From Catenulispora sp. GP43 (GTDB taxonomy: Bacteria > Actinomycetota > Actinomycetes > Streptomycetales > Catenulisporaceae), in NCBI RefSeq assembly GCF_041260665.1, contig NZ_JBGCCT010000018.1:62001-126000 (forward strand): a DNA stretch of 64,000 nt, in the 5' to 3' direction. Below, piece by piece: positions 44,401-52,454 of this stretch (the stretch's first letter is position 1; each line of letters begins with the position of its first letter). Both the position numbers and the translations under genes were made by a program. The notes under the pieces are model-generated. The model had not been told where the DNA came from and searched no databases. It saw only the letters and a program-made list of their open reading frames with translations.

Positions 44401-44670
44401 CCGACCGACACGGCCGGCCGCGACGCGAACTACGTGCGGGTCCTACGCCAGATGGCCGCCGATAAGGAGCGACTCTCGATGCAGTTCCTGCGCGAGGCCA
44501 GGGACCGATTCCGGGATTCAATCCTCAGGAAAGACTATCTCGACGAAAATCCCCTGGTACGCGGTTGGGCTGCCCAGGCATTCGCCGACCTCGAAGATGA
44601 CGACCTCCACAGGGGCCGCAGCTCAAGCCCCGCCTACTATAAGGTCTGGCAAGACAATACATACTCGTAG
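41497..44670 (+). CDS. NACHT NTPase (STAND family), candidate anti-phage protein
   Basis: A 1057-residue single-protein STAND ATPase. The N-terminus (RELGYADAVKLLGG and about 250 further, mostly helical residues) resembles the NACHT N-terminal helical domains of actinomycetes. The NACHT core has Walker A GQPGSGKS at about 350-357, Walker B LLLDGFDEL at about 420-428 (acidic pair at the end, NACHT-like), VVTSRT near 460-465, and FLHATFGEYLIA near 666-677. About 370 C-terminal residues form an unrecognised sensor region without obvious LRR, TPR or WD repeats. GGGAGG lies seven bases before the GTG at 41497, so I prefer it to the ATG at 41464. Bacterial NACHT proteins defend against phage. Confidence 0.8.
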   Translation: MGRELGYADAVKLLGGVDSRVVAALDRLTGGLLLAASVSGSTFALNLFEPKGELARLSGELVTGLADRMRGLGRFDRTQRLVAAHKVVVITAYFEALSSARLPFSPQELSQTAAAQVSLATGQAVESERLKALAEVLLESTIPGDAPRLTGDPGTEGLRKLYGTIGMRLMAVVEEATPWSDLDPAEQGSFRRVIEHDVPTSALSHYEGLLRRLAAEYPEVAFWSMRLDHAAISEQIAALDVGLAGVERFLKDITSERIPDVRRDALVRRYRKALKRPIMEGGDIPDGLAIPSLADAYINPRFRAVQISQSLPIDREDFWEEHPIREDLQEYLISYLTTVGAATHPLILLGQPGSGKSVLTKILAAHLPAADFLTVRVVLREVLADTDLQAQVEHAIRAETGESLSWPALARSAAGAMPVLLLDGFDELLQATGIGQSDYLEQVARFQEREADQGRPVAVVVTSRTAVADRARIPSEGAMVVRLEPFADEQVRRWLAIWNSSNAAYFEARKVLPLAAQTVLRQPVLTGQPLLLMMLALYDAGDNALRNDVRELEEADLYERLLISFAQREVRKTRPHLNGEPLNTAVESEFLRLSVVAFSMFNRGRQWAAEVELSADLSTLLHGTDTPPRAMGFHEPATPAQIVISHFFFIHQAQAIRSDKRLTTCEFLHATFGEYLIARLTAHELSDLCTVTALPMSRSRTLTTDGFLRALLSFAPLTMRSKVVEFLTIMVRRLPAQDVARLRGLLTAAFQTASEPATDLSYEAYRPSRASASAMHAAYSANLLVLLVLLGGPVTGRDLFPDLPYSVQSWRRQTMLWRSQFTVEGWRSLTRTLQLDRIWAGNERDIALTLAARPWLPPHLEGFWIDHVRRDHSARSTHFGWGGGNQDDLRRESYFTCDLTEDIAWHGLEPIADELATTTQFARISEDDAVSNAHAMIRLWLASSRPTGAEALELEYENCLEVIDWCRPPTDTAGRDANYVRVLRQMAADKERLSMQFLREARDRFRDSILRKDYLDENPLVRGWAAQAFADLEDDDLHRGRSSSPAYYKVWQDNTYS

Positions 44671-44695
44671 TCACTGACTGAACGCCGAAATGCCG

Positions 44696-44730
44696 AAGGG
44701 CCGCCGACCGGGGGGTGGTCGACGGCCCTT
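44696..44730. terminator. Terminator between NACHT and GH92 genes
   Basis: A 14-base-pair stem with one mismatch (AAGGGCCGCCGACC / GGTCGACGGCCCTT), 25 bases after the NACHT stop and 30 bases from the convergent GH92 stop. Probably bidirectional. Confidence 0.75.
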
Positions 44731-44760
44731 CTATCAGCTGGTCAAACAATCACCACCGCA

Positions 44761-47700
44761 TCAGCCCTCAGCCACCGCGAACACGTGCATCGCCGTGGTG
44801 TTGCTGCTGACACTGGACGCCACGTCCGGGAACGTGATCGACGCGAGCGTCTTCGTCGAGTCCAGCGGCACCGTGGTGGAGAACACGTACATCGTGATCG
44901 ACTGCGAGCTGCCGGAGTCGCTGTTCCGGTACGGCATCGTGGCGATCGCGGCGTCCGTGCTGTCCGCGCCGCTGGCCCAGTCGTTCAGGGTCAGGGTCTG
45001 GGTGGTGCTGGTGCCGTCGGTGTAGGTGAGGGTGACCGGGCCGGTGGCGCCGCCGTTGGTGGAGGAGCCCAGGAAGCCGAGCTTGGTCGCCCCGGCCTTC
45101 CCGTTCACCAGCATCTCCTGGCCGGCGGGCAGGATGTTGTCCGCGCCGCAGGCCTGGACGTTCGGCCAGGTGTAGGTCACGCCGTTGGACGTCACCGTGC
45201 CGCCGGGCTTGATGCCGTTGGCGGCCAGGGCTTCGGCCGAGTAGCTGTAGCCGTCGCCGTCGAAGTTGGCGCACTTCTGGTTCGCGTCCGGCGAGGTGCC
45301 GGTGTTGCTGTAGTAGTCCGCCGGGTTGTTGGTCGGGGTCATCGGCAGCACCTGGCTGTCGGAGACCTGGCCCGCGGCGTTGACTACGGTCACGGCGGCG
45401 TTGGTGCCCGCGTAGACGTGGAACATGCCGTTGGAGCCGCTGGGGGTCGGGACGGTGAAGGTCACCGCCGTGTCACTCCAGGAGTCGACCGTGAACGCCG
45501 CGCTGTTGCCCGGCGCGCCCCAGTTGATGCCCTGGTCGCTGAAGGCCACGTAGCCGGTGCCCTGGGTGGCGCCGAAGCCGGTGCCGTGGATGGTCACCTG
45601 CTGGCCCGCGGCGGCCGGGGACGGGGTGACCGCGGTGGTCACCGCGCCGGTCGGGGCGGTGGTCGAGGTGCCGACCGAGAACACGTGCAGCCGGCCCTGG
45701 TTCGCCCCGTTGGGCAGGGTCACCGAGGTCAGCGTCTTGGTCGGGTCGACCGGGAACACCGTGGAGAACACGTGCGTCGCGACGGACTGCTGGCCGTTCG
45801 AGCAGCTGTCGCAGGTCCGATACGGCAGCGTCGCCGCGTCACCGTTGCCGAACGAGGGCTTGCTGGCGCCGGCGCCCAGGGTCCAGTCGGACAGGCCGAG
45901 CCAGAACTGGGTGCTGGTGCCGTCGGAGTAGGTCAGCGTCATCACGCCCTGGCTCGGTCCGCCGTCGGCCGAACCCAGCAGACCGAACTGCTGCGTCCCG
46001 GCCGGGGCCGACACGGTCAGCTTCTGGCCGGCGGCCACCGTGTTGTCCGGGTAGCCCGGAGCCGGCAGCGGCCAGGTGTAGGTGATGCCGCCCACGGTCA
46101 CCGGCTTGCCGGGGTTCAGCCCGGCGGCGGCCAGCGCCTGTGCGGAGTAGCTGTAGCCGCCACCGTCGAAGTTCGCGGAGTTGACCGCGGAGTCGTCGGC
46201 GATGCCGTTGTTGTTGAAGGTGGACAGCAGGCTGCCCGGGGTGGCGACCAGGACCGTGAGGTTCATCGTCGGCAGGGTCTTGCCGTCCTCGGTCAGCTTG
46301 ACCGGGACCGTGTAGAAGGTCTGCGCCGTGGTGGCCGCGGCCTTGACCGTCAGGGTCAGCGAGCCGTGGCCGGCCGGCGAGACGTGCACGTCCGGTGCGG
46401 ACTGCTTGGTGCTCAGGCCGGACGGCGCGGTCGCGCTCACAGAGATCTTCTGGGAGTGGCCGATGACGTCCTGCGCGGACACCGTGACCTTGGCGCTGCC
46501 GCCGGGGGCCACCTGGATCTGCTGGTCGGACAGGTACCCGATGGCGGGCTGCTCGCCGGCGCCGTGCGACGGCGGCACGTCGTTCTTGCCCGCGCCCCAG
46601 CCCTTGTTCGGCGTGGAGCCCATCTTGATGTCGAGCGTCGCGCCGTTGGTGAACGCCGAGGCCGGCAGGTACGGCGAGTGCCACGACGAGCCGTTCAGCT
46701 TCATGCTCTGCACGTAGAAGTTCTTCACCGAGTCCGCGCCGGGGGCGTTGACGGTGATGGCCTTGCCGTTGCCCAGGTGGATGACTTCCAGCGGGAACTC
46801 AGGGCTGTTCAACGCCATGTCGGCGCTGCCCGCGGCCTCCGGGAACATCCCGAGCATCGAGTAGACGCCCTGCGCCGAGGTCGTACCCAGGTCGTCGTTG
46901 CCGCCCAGGCTGGTCTTCGGGTCGTCGGTGAAGATCTGGGTGCGGACCTCGTTCACGATCTTCTGCGCCTTCCACGGCGCGCCGGTCCAGTCGTACAGCC
47001 ACGGCACGCCCATGTCCGGCTCGTTGCCCAGGAACGCGTACGGCGACGGCGGGCCCTGGTCGAGCTGGGTGAAGAAGGTGTCCAGCTGCTTCTGCACCGC
47101 CTGGCCGCCGCCCATGGCCGTGACCAGACCGCCGAGGTTCCAGCCGATCTGCCAGCGGTACTGCGAGGCGTCGCCCTCGACGTAGTTGTCGGAGGTGCTC
47201 AGGGTGGTCGGGAGGTACTGGCCGCTGGTGGTGCGCGGCTCGATCAGGCCGGTGGCCGGCGCGTACAGGTTCTGCCAGTCCTGCGACCGGGTCTGCAGCG
47301 CGGCGGCGTCGGTCGTGTCGCCGAGCGCGCCGGCGAACTGGCTCAGCGCGAAGTCGGCGGCGCCGTACTCCTCGGTCGTCGACACCGGCCCGTAGAAGTT
47401 GCAGCAGGTGTTGGCGGCGTCGGAGGGGACGTAGCCGTACTTCTCGAAGTCGGCCAGGTCCGGCCGGATGTTGTTCGGGGTGTTCGCCTCGGCCAAGGCG
47501 TACTTCAGCGCCGAGGCCGTGTCGAAGTCGCGCGCCCCGAAGGCGTAGTAGTCGGCGAGTTCGCCGTCGGCCGGGTCGCCGACCATGACGTAGCTCTCAC
47601 CGTTGTTCATCGCCCACTTCGGCATCATGCCGTTGTTCTGCGAGGCGTCGTTGACGATCGACTGCGCGGCGTTGCTGGCCATCGCCGGGTCGACGATCGC

Positions 47701-49167
47701 CTCCAGCTGCGCCTGGGACCGGTAGATGTCCCAGCCGGAGTAGTTCGCGACCTGGATGTGCCCCGGCTGGACGGTGTGCACCTGGTTGTCGAACCCGACG
47801 TACTGGCCGTTGGTGTCCGAGAACGTGTTCGGGTGCAGCAGCGCGTGGTACAGCCCGGTGTAGAACACCTGCTGGCGCGCCGCGGTCCCGCCGCCGATCT
47901 GGATCTTGCCCAGTTCGTCGTTCCAGGCATTCACGCCGGCGGCGTGCACGGTGTCGAACGCGAAGCCGTTCTGCTCGGCCGCCAGGTTCGCCGTGGCGTT
48001 GGGGCCGGAGGTGAACGAGATGCCGACCTTGGCCTGCACCACCTGGTTGCTGCTGGTGTTGAAGGTCAGGTACACGCCGTCGGGGCCAGCCGCCGCGGCG
48101 TTCGCCGTCAGCTTCTGGGCGGTCTTGGGCGCGGCGGGCATCGTGCCGTGCAGCGTCGGCGCGGGCAGCACGCCCGGCTTGGCCGGCTTGGACTGGGGAC
48201 CGGTGGCCTTGTCGCCGCCGGAGGCAGGGCTCGGAGACGCGCTCGGGCTCGGACTCGGGCTCGGGCTCGGGGACGCGCTGGGCGCGGCCGGGCTCGCAGC
48301 GGTCGTCGGGGCCTGCGTGTTCGTGCTCTGCGTCGCCTTCGACTGTGTCTTAGCCGCGGCCGGCGCCGAACCCGGGGTGACGGTCGAGCCGGTCCACGTG
48401 CCGTTCGCGGTGAACGGCTGGTCGAAGACCATGTCGAAGTTCAGCGTGTAGGTATTGCCGGCACCGCAGAAGTGACCGCTGGTGACAGAACCCTTGATCT
48501 CGTTGTTCCCGACGATCGTGGCGCTGGTCGCCGAGTCGCCGTTCTGCGAGCCGTTCAGCTTGAACAGCAGGTTGGACTGCGCGCCGGCCGGGAAGGTGAA
48601 CCGGCCGATGCCCGAGCGCGCGGTCTCGGTCAGCTCGGTCTTCACCGCCGATGCGCCGGTGCCGGTCGTCACCGAGTAGTAGTCGGACGAGGCCGACTCG
48701 GCGGTGTGGCTGAACGGTGCCGAGGCGCTCGACGGGTTCGCCGGCAGCGCGCCGACCGTCGGCAGGATCGGCACGTCGCCGAACGCCCCACAGCCCGGGC
48801 CAGACATGTGGGTCATGCTGAACCCGGAGATGTTGGAGTCGCCGTAGTAATAGCCGCCGCCCTCAGGACGGTCGGGCGTGGTGTCCGGTCCCCACTGCAT
48901 CATGCCGAACGGCACATCCGGGCCGGGGAAGTCGTCGGCCTGGCCGCCGGCCCCGCCGTCTCCGGTGGCCAGGAACGGGTTGACCGCCGCCGCCGGGTTC
49001 GCGACCGGGGTGACGCCCCCGGCCCCGGCGGTCGCGGCGAAAGCCGTCCCCGCCGCTCCCGACAGGCCTACTGCAACGCTTAAGGCTCCAGTCAAAACGG
49101 CGGCACCAGCCGCCTTGGCCAAGTTTCGTCGAACAGCCTTTTGTCGAACGTTAACACGGCGCGCCAT
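44761..49167 (-). CDS. Secreted GH92 family alpha-mannosidase, multidomain
   Basis: A 1468-residue exported glycosidase. After a signal peptide (about residues 1-45) comes the GH92 N-domain (DFPGPDVPFGMMQWGPDTTP, then FSMTHMSGPGC), interrupted near 275-345 by a Ser/Pro/Thr-rich insert, and the catalytic (alpha/alpha)6 barrel with GNEPDMGVPWLYDW (general acid region) and NDDLGTTSAQGVYSMLGMFP (base region). GH92 enzymes are calcium-dependent exo-alpha-mannosidases. The C-terminus has a NEW3-like domain, then two copies of a roughly 170-residue module (opening FDGGGYSYSAQALAAAG and FDGDGYSYSAEALAANG) flanking an IPT/TIG-like domain. GGAGGG precedes the ATG at 49167. Confidence 0.92.
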   Translation of the reverse strand: MARRVNVRQKAVRRNLAKAAGAAVLTGALSVAVGLSGAAGTAFAATAGAGGVTPVANPAAAVNPFLATGDGGAGGQADDFPGPDVPFGMMQWGPDTTPDRPEGGGYYYGDSNISGFSMTHMSGPGCGAFGDVPILPTVGALPANPSSASAPFSHTAESASSDYYSVTTGTGASAVKTELTETARSGIGRFTFPAGAQSNLLFKLNGSQNGDSATSATIVGNNEIKGSVTSGHFCGAGNTYTLNFDMVFDQPFTANGTWTGSTVTPGSAPAAAKTQSKATQSTNTQAPTTAASPAAPSASPSPSPSPSPSASPSPASGGDKATGPQSKPAKPGVLPAPTLHGTMPAAPKTAQKLTANAAAAGPDGVYLTFNTSSNQVVQAKVGISFTSGPNATANLAAEQNGFAFDTVHAAGVNAWNDELGKIQIGGGTAARQQVFYTGLYHALLHPNTFSDTNGQYVGFDNQVHTVQPGHIQVANYSGWDIYRSQAQLEAIVDPAMASNAAQSIVNDASQNNGMMPKWAMNNGESYVMVGDPADGELADYYAFGARDFDTASALKYALAEANTPNNIRPDLADFEKYGYVPSDAANTCCNFYGPVSTTEEYGAADFALSQFAGALGDTTDAAALQTRSQDWQNLYAPATGLIEPRTTSGQYLPTTLSTSDNYVEGDASQYRWQIGWNLGGLVTAMGGGQAVQKQLDTFFTQLDQGPPSPYAFLGNEPDMGVPWLYDWTGAPWKAQKIVNEVRTQIFTDDPKTSLGGNDDLGTTSAQGVYSMLGMFPEAAGSADMALNSPEFPLEVIHLGNGKAITVNAPGADSVKNFYVQSMKLNGSSWHSPYLPASAFTNGATLDIKMGSTPNKGWGAGKNDVPPSHGAGEQPAIGYLSDQQIQVAPGGSAKVTVSAQDVIGHSQKISVSATAPSGLSTKQSAPDVHVSPAGHGSLTLTVKAAATTAQTFYTVPVKLTEDGKTLPTMNLTVLVATPGSLLSTFNNNGIADDSAVNSANFDGGGYSYSAQALAAAGLNPGKPVTVGGITYTWPLPAPGYPDNTVAAGQKLTVSAPAGTQQFGLLGSADGGPSQGVMTLTYSDGTSTQFWLGLSDWTLGAGASKPSFGNGDAATLPYRTCDSCSNGQQSVATHVFSTVFPVDPTKTLTSVTLPNGANQGRLHVFSVGTSTTAPTGAVTTAVTPSPAAAGQQVTIHGTGFGATQGTGYVAFSDQGINWGAPGNSAAFTVDSWSDTAVTFTVPTPSGSNGMFHVYAGTNAAVTVVNAAGQVSDSQVLPMTPTNNPADYYSNTGTSPDANQKCANFDGDGYSYSAEALAANGIKPGGTVTSNGVTYTWPNVQACGADNILPAGQEMLVNGKAGATKLGFLGSSTNGGATGPVTLTYTDGTSTTQTLTLNDWASGADSTDAAIATMPYRNSDSGSSQSITMYVFSTTVPLDSTKTLASITFPDVASSVSSNTTAMHVFAVAEG

Positions 49168-49288
49168 GGGCACCGTCCCTCCACGAGTGGTCAGTTCTCG
49201 AACAGGTTCGAAGGTGACGGCGGTAACGTTAGCAAGCGTTCTGAGTTGCGACTATGGGTCCTGGGAACCCTGTTTTCCTGTTAACGTT
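49146..49288. promoter_or_regulatory. Three CG-centred operator-like sites (LacI-type) at the GH92 promoter
   Basis: TAACGTT occurs at 49224-49230 and 49282-49288 and, inverted, at 49147-49153 inside codons 4-7. The first is the palindrome TAACGTTA; the outer two form an exact 11-base inverted repeat (GAACGTTAACA / TGTTAACGTTC). CG-centred AACGTT cores are typical of LacI-family operators, which often control glycosidases, but no LacI gene lies in the window. Confidence 0.5.
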
Positions 49289-49357
49289 CCCATGCTGGTC
49301 AGACCGATCCGGTGGCGAAAAATCGTTATCCGGCCCCGGTTACGAGCACATGACAAA

Positions 49358-49389
49358 GGCGGTCGGAGCCGACATCGGCCCCGACCGCC
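49358..49389 (-). terminator. Terminator of the 49432-50988 reductase gene
   Basis: A 15-base-pair stem with one mismatch (GGCGGTCGGAGCCGA / TCGGCCCCGACCGCC) and a two-base spacer, 42 bases past the reductase stop. On the minus strand it is followed by TTTG. Confidence 0.7.
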
Positions 49390-49431
49390 TCAACTGTGGG
49401 TGATTACTAACTCGCTATACCGCCCCGGGCA

Positions 49432-50988
49432 TCAGCCCCGATACGTCTCCAACAACCGCAACCAGACCTCGCCGATGGTCGGGTAGGCCGGAACGACGTG
49501 CCACAGCCGGCTCACCGGCACCTCGGCCGCCACCGCCATCGCCGCCGAGTGCACGAGCTCCGCCACACCGGGCCCGACGAACGTGACCCCGACCAGCACC
49601 TCCCGGTCCAGATCCACGACGGCGCGCGCCCGGCCCCGATAGCCGTCGGCATACAGCGCCGCCCCGGCGACCGAGCCGAGGTCGTAGTCGACCTCGCGCA
49701 CCCGCAGTCCCGCGTCCTGCGCCTGCTTCAGGGTGATGCCGGCGGCCGCGGCCTCGGGGTCGCTGAACACGACCTGGGTCACGGCGTGTACATCCGCCGT
49801 CGCCACGCTGCGTCCCCACGGCTCGGTGTCCAACGCTCGCCCGGAGGCGCGGTCGGCGATCACAACGCCGAAGATCCGGCCCTGATACTTGCCCTGGTGC
49901 GTCAGCAGAGCGCGATGATTCACATCGCCGGCCGAGTACAGCCACCCGCCGTCGACGCCCTCGACCAGTCCGGTGTCGTCGATGGTGAGCCAGCTGCCGG
50001 GCTTGAGGCCGACGTTCTCCAAGCCGAGGTCCGCGGTGGCGGGACGGCGGCCGGTGGCGAAGAGCACCTCGTCAGCGGTCAGGGTGCTGCCATCGGCCAT
50101 GGTGAGTTCCACCGTTCCGTCGCCCTGGCGCTTCACGGCGGTGGCCGACGCGCCGAAGCGCACGTCCACGCCGTCCTCGGCCAGGTTCTCCGCGACGAGT
50201 TCGCCGACGAAGGGCTCCATGGCACTCAGCAGCCGGTCGTCCCGAACGAGCATGGTGACCTCGCTGCCCAGCGCGCGCCACGCGGTGGCCATCTCCACGG
50301 CCACCACCCCGCCGCCTACCACGGCCAGCCGCGCCGGCGCCTGCTTGGCGCTGGTCGCCTCGCGGCTGGTCCACACCTCCGCCTCGGCCACCCCCGGCAG
50401 GTCCGGCACCAGGGCCTGGGTCCCGGTGCACACCGCGACGGCGTGCCGCGCGGTCAGGACCCGGTCGGTGCCCTCGGGGGTGCGCACCACGACGCGGCGC
50501 TCGCCGTCGAGCCGGGCGTGGCCGCGCACCAGGCACAGGCCGGCCTTGGCCAGCCAGTCGACCTGCCCGTCGTCCTTCCAGTTCGAGGCGAATCCGTCAC
50601 GGCGGGCCAGCACCGCAGCGGTGTCCACGCTCCCGGCGACGGCCTGCTTGGCGCCGTCCAGGCGCCGGGCGTCGGCCAGCGCGGCGATCGGCCGCAGCAG
50701 CGCTTTGCTGGGCATGCAGGCCCAGTAGGAGCACTCGCCGCCGACGAGTTCGTGCTCGACGACGGCCACGCTCAGCCCGCCGGCGTGCGCGCGGTCCGCG
50801 AGGTTCTCCCCCGTCGGCCCGCCGCCGATGACGACGACGTCGAACACCTCGCCGTCGGCAGGGTCGAACGTGTCGGCCGGCTCCCCGTCGTCGCCGACGG
50901 CCGGCGCCGCCCCGTGCACGAAGATCGGCGCCCCCTCGGCCACCATCTCCTGGGCTGCCTGCACGACGTTCTCATCCGGGGCTTCCAT
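49432..50988 (-). CDS. FAD-dependent pyridine nucleotide-disulfide oxidoreductase
   Basis: A 518-residue flavoprotein. About 48 extra N-terminal residues precede the FAD loop VVIGGGPTGENLA; the redox disulfide is C86-SYWA-C91 in GGECSYWACMPSK, and VVGGGVVAVEMATAW binds NAD(P)H. The C-terminal His of classical family members is replaced by Tyr in VPAYPTIGEVW. It is clearly related to the protein at 15108-16478, which shares the GGECSYxAC signature, but has an additional N-terminal extension. GAGGAG lies before the ATG at 50988. The electron acceptor is unknown; quinones or dyes are plausible. Monocistronic. Confidence 0.87.
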   Translation of the reverse strand: MEAPDENVVQAAQEMVAEGAPIFVHGAAPAVGDDGEPADTFDPADGEVFDVVVIGGGPTGENLADRAHAGGLSVAVVEHELVGGECSYWACMPSKALLRPIAALADARRLDGAKQAVAGSVDTAAVLARRDGFASNWKDDGQVDWLAKAGLCLVRGHARLDGERRVVVRTPEGTDRVLTARHAVAVCTGTQALVPDLPGVAEAEVWTSREATSAKQAPARLAVVGGGVVAVEMATAWRALGSEVTMLVRDDRLLSAMEPFVGELVAENLAEDGVDVRFGASATAVKRQGDGTVELTMADGSTLTADEVLFATGRRPATADLGLENVGLKPGSWLTIDDTGLVEGVDGGWLYSAGDVNHRALLTHQGKYQGRIFGVVIADRASGRALDTEPWGRSVATADVHAVTQVVFSDPEAAAAGITLKQAQDAGLRVREVDYDLGSVAGAALYADGYRGRARAVVDLDREVLVGVTFVGPGVAELVHSAAMAVAAEVPVSRLWHVVPAYPTIGEVWLRLLETYRG

Positions 50989-51113
50989 GACACTCCTCAC
51001 GCAACGTTCTGTATTGATGTCCCCACCAGCCGACTGGTTCTTGATTCAATCGCGATCCGACCCGCCGCGCATGCCCGTTGCGGCGCGTCCTATGCCCGGC
51101 GCGCGCCGCGATC

Positions 51114-51587
51114 TCAGTGCCGCACCAGACCGCCGACCGGGACCGGGGCGACGTGGCCGGTGGCCGGGGTGGTCCGCGCCAGGGCGAGGCCGACGTCGAC
51201 CAGCGAGGAACGGCGTAGCGCGGGCACGTCGGCGATCGGGGTCCAGACCGACTCGGCGATGTCGCCGTCCGGCTCGGGCCGCAGCTCGCCGCCGGTGATG
51301 CGGACGCCGTAGAAGATGCCGATGTTCTGGTGCGGGACCGGTCCGGGCTCCCGCATTTCGGCGCTGGGGATCACGCGCGAGTCCACCCCGAGCAGCCGCT
51401 CGACCACGGCGCTGCAGCCGGTCTCCTCGGCGACCTCTCGGATCACCGCGTCGATGGGGTCCTCGGTGTGCTCCACCCGGCCGCCGGGCAACGTCCAGAC
51501 GCTGTCTCCGGCCGACTGCACGCAGCGGGCCAGCAGGACTCGGTCATCGACGACGCAGACGGCGTAGGCGGCCAGCCGGAAGCTCAT
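51114..51587 (-). CDS. NUDIX hydrolase
   Basis: A 157-residue Nudix protein: the box reads GGRVEHTEDPIDAVIREVAE followed by ETG, giving the metal-binding REVAEETG core. It hydrolyses a nucleoside diphosphate linked to some other moiety; the substrate is not evident. The ATG at 51587 begins the fold (FRLAAYAVCVVDDRVLLAR) and has GGCGGGA before it; the 18-codon extension is unlikely. It stands alone between the reductase and the DUF1269 gene. Confidence 0.88.
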   Translation of the reverse strand: MSFRLAAYAVCVVDDRVLLARCVQSAGDSVWTLPGGRVEHTEDPIDAVIREVAEETGCSAVVERLLGVDSRVIPSAEMREPGPVPHQNIGIFYGVRITGGELRPEPDGDIAESVWTPIADVPALRRSSLVDVGLALARTTPATGHVAPVPVGGLVRH

Positions 51588-51677
51588 TCCCGCCACGGTA
51601 TACGGGATCGCATATGAAAATCCGGCCCGGCCGCTCACCAAGCGACCGGACCGGACCGAACCGGACCTGAAACAACC

Positions 51678-52454
51678 TCACCCGTTCTTGGCAGCCGAGT
51701 CCGACTTCGTGTTCTTCGCACCGGCGCCGCCCTCCCGGGCCGCCGCCGCTCCGGCCGCGCGCGCCGACGAGGGCGCCGACGAGGGCGGCGGACCCGGCTT
51801 CGGGCCCGGCTTGGGAACCGGTCCGGGCTTCGGGGCGGGGCCGGGCTTCGGCGCCGCTCCCCCGCTGCCGGCCGCCGAGGTGCCGGCCTCCTTGGCCGCC
51901 GCTCCGGTCGCGGCCGTGCCCGTAGCCGCAGCCGCAGCCGGCTTCTTCCCCTGCGTCTGCTCTTCCTCATCCTCGGCGAAGGCCTCGCGCAGCTGCTCCT
52001 CCTGCTCCTTGGACAGGTTCGTCTTGATCAGCTCGGCCCCGGCCCGCTCGAAGGTCGGCAGCACCCGGTCCCCGACCTCGTCCGAGGACAGCACGAACAG
52101 CGCCGAGGTGCCCCGCGTGACCTTCGCCTTCACCTGCTCGATGAAGTCCTTGTCGATCCCGACGTTGGCCATCGAGCCGCCCAGCGCGCCGGCCGCGGCG
52201 CCGACCGCCAGGCCGATCAGCGGGATGAAGAACAGCAGCCCGAACAGCAGGCCCCAGAAGGCGCCGCCGAGGGCGCCGCGGCCGGTCATGTCGGCCAGCT
52301 GCCGGGTCTTGGGCCGCTTGGCGTCGGCCGGCCAGCTGACCACGGCGCCGTCCAGCACCTTGATCAGCTCCTGGGCCTGCAGCTGCTTCAGTTCCTCGAG
52401 CACCGTCTCGGCACTGTCGGGGTTGTCGAACTTCCATACGGTCAGGGTTGCCAC
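51678..52454 (-). CDS. DUF1269 membrane protein with Pro/Gly/Lys-rich tail
   Basis: A 258-residue protein. The DUF1269 domain spans about residues 1-160: ATLTVWKFDNPDSAETVLEE, KTRQLADMTGRGALGGAFWG, and a hydrophobic hairpin at about 66-100 (GLLFFIPLIGLAVGAAAGAL) that may insert into the membrane. The C-terminal 90 residues are low complexity (acidic, then KPGPAPKPGPVPKPGPKPGP). Function is unknown. The GTG at 52454 has AAGGAGGAG before it. It is 107 bases after the ABC permease gene and may be in the same transcript. A longer overlapping frame to 53324 is a shadow of the permease. Confidence 0.83.
   Translation of the reverse strand: MATLTVWKFDNPDSAETVLEELKQLQAQELIKVLDGAVVSWPADAKRPKTRQLADMTGRGALGGAFWGLLFGLLFFIPLIGLAVGAAAGALGGSMANVGIDKDFIEQVKAKVTRGTSALFVLSSDEVGDRVLPTFERAGAELIKTNLSKEQEEQLREAFAEDEEEQTQGKKPAAAAATGTAATGAAAKEAGTSAAGSGGAAPKPGPAPKPGPVPKPGPKPGPPPSSAPSSARAAGAAAAREGGAGAKNTKSDSAAKNG

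Noticed and set aside
48240..48290. Short tandem repeats (CTCGGG type) considered as a CRISPR-like or regulatory array
   Set aside because: They are coding repeats for Ser/Pro linkers in GH92 (and Glu-Pro in the ABC ATPase near 54240); there are no unique spacers.
44785..49083. A 1432-codon open frame on the plus strand, antisense to GH92
   Set aside because: Composition is Arg/Gly/His/Val-rich with no family motif; it is the usual antisense shadow of a long GC-rich gene whose own strand has clear GH92 motifs.
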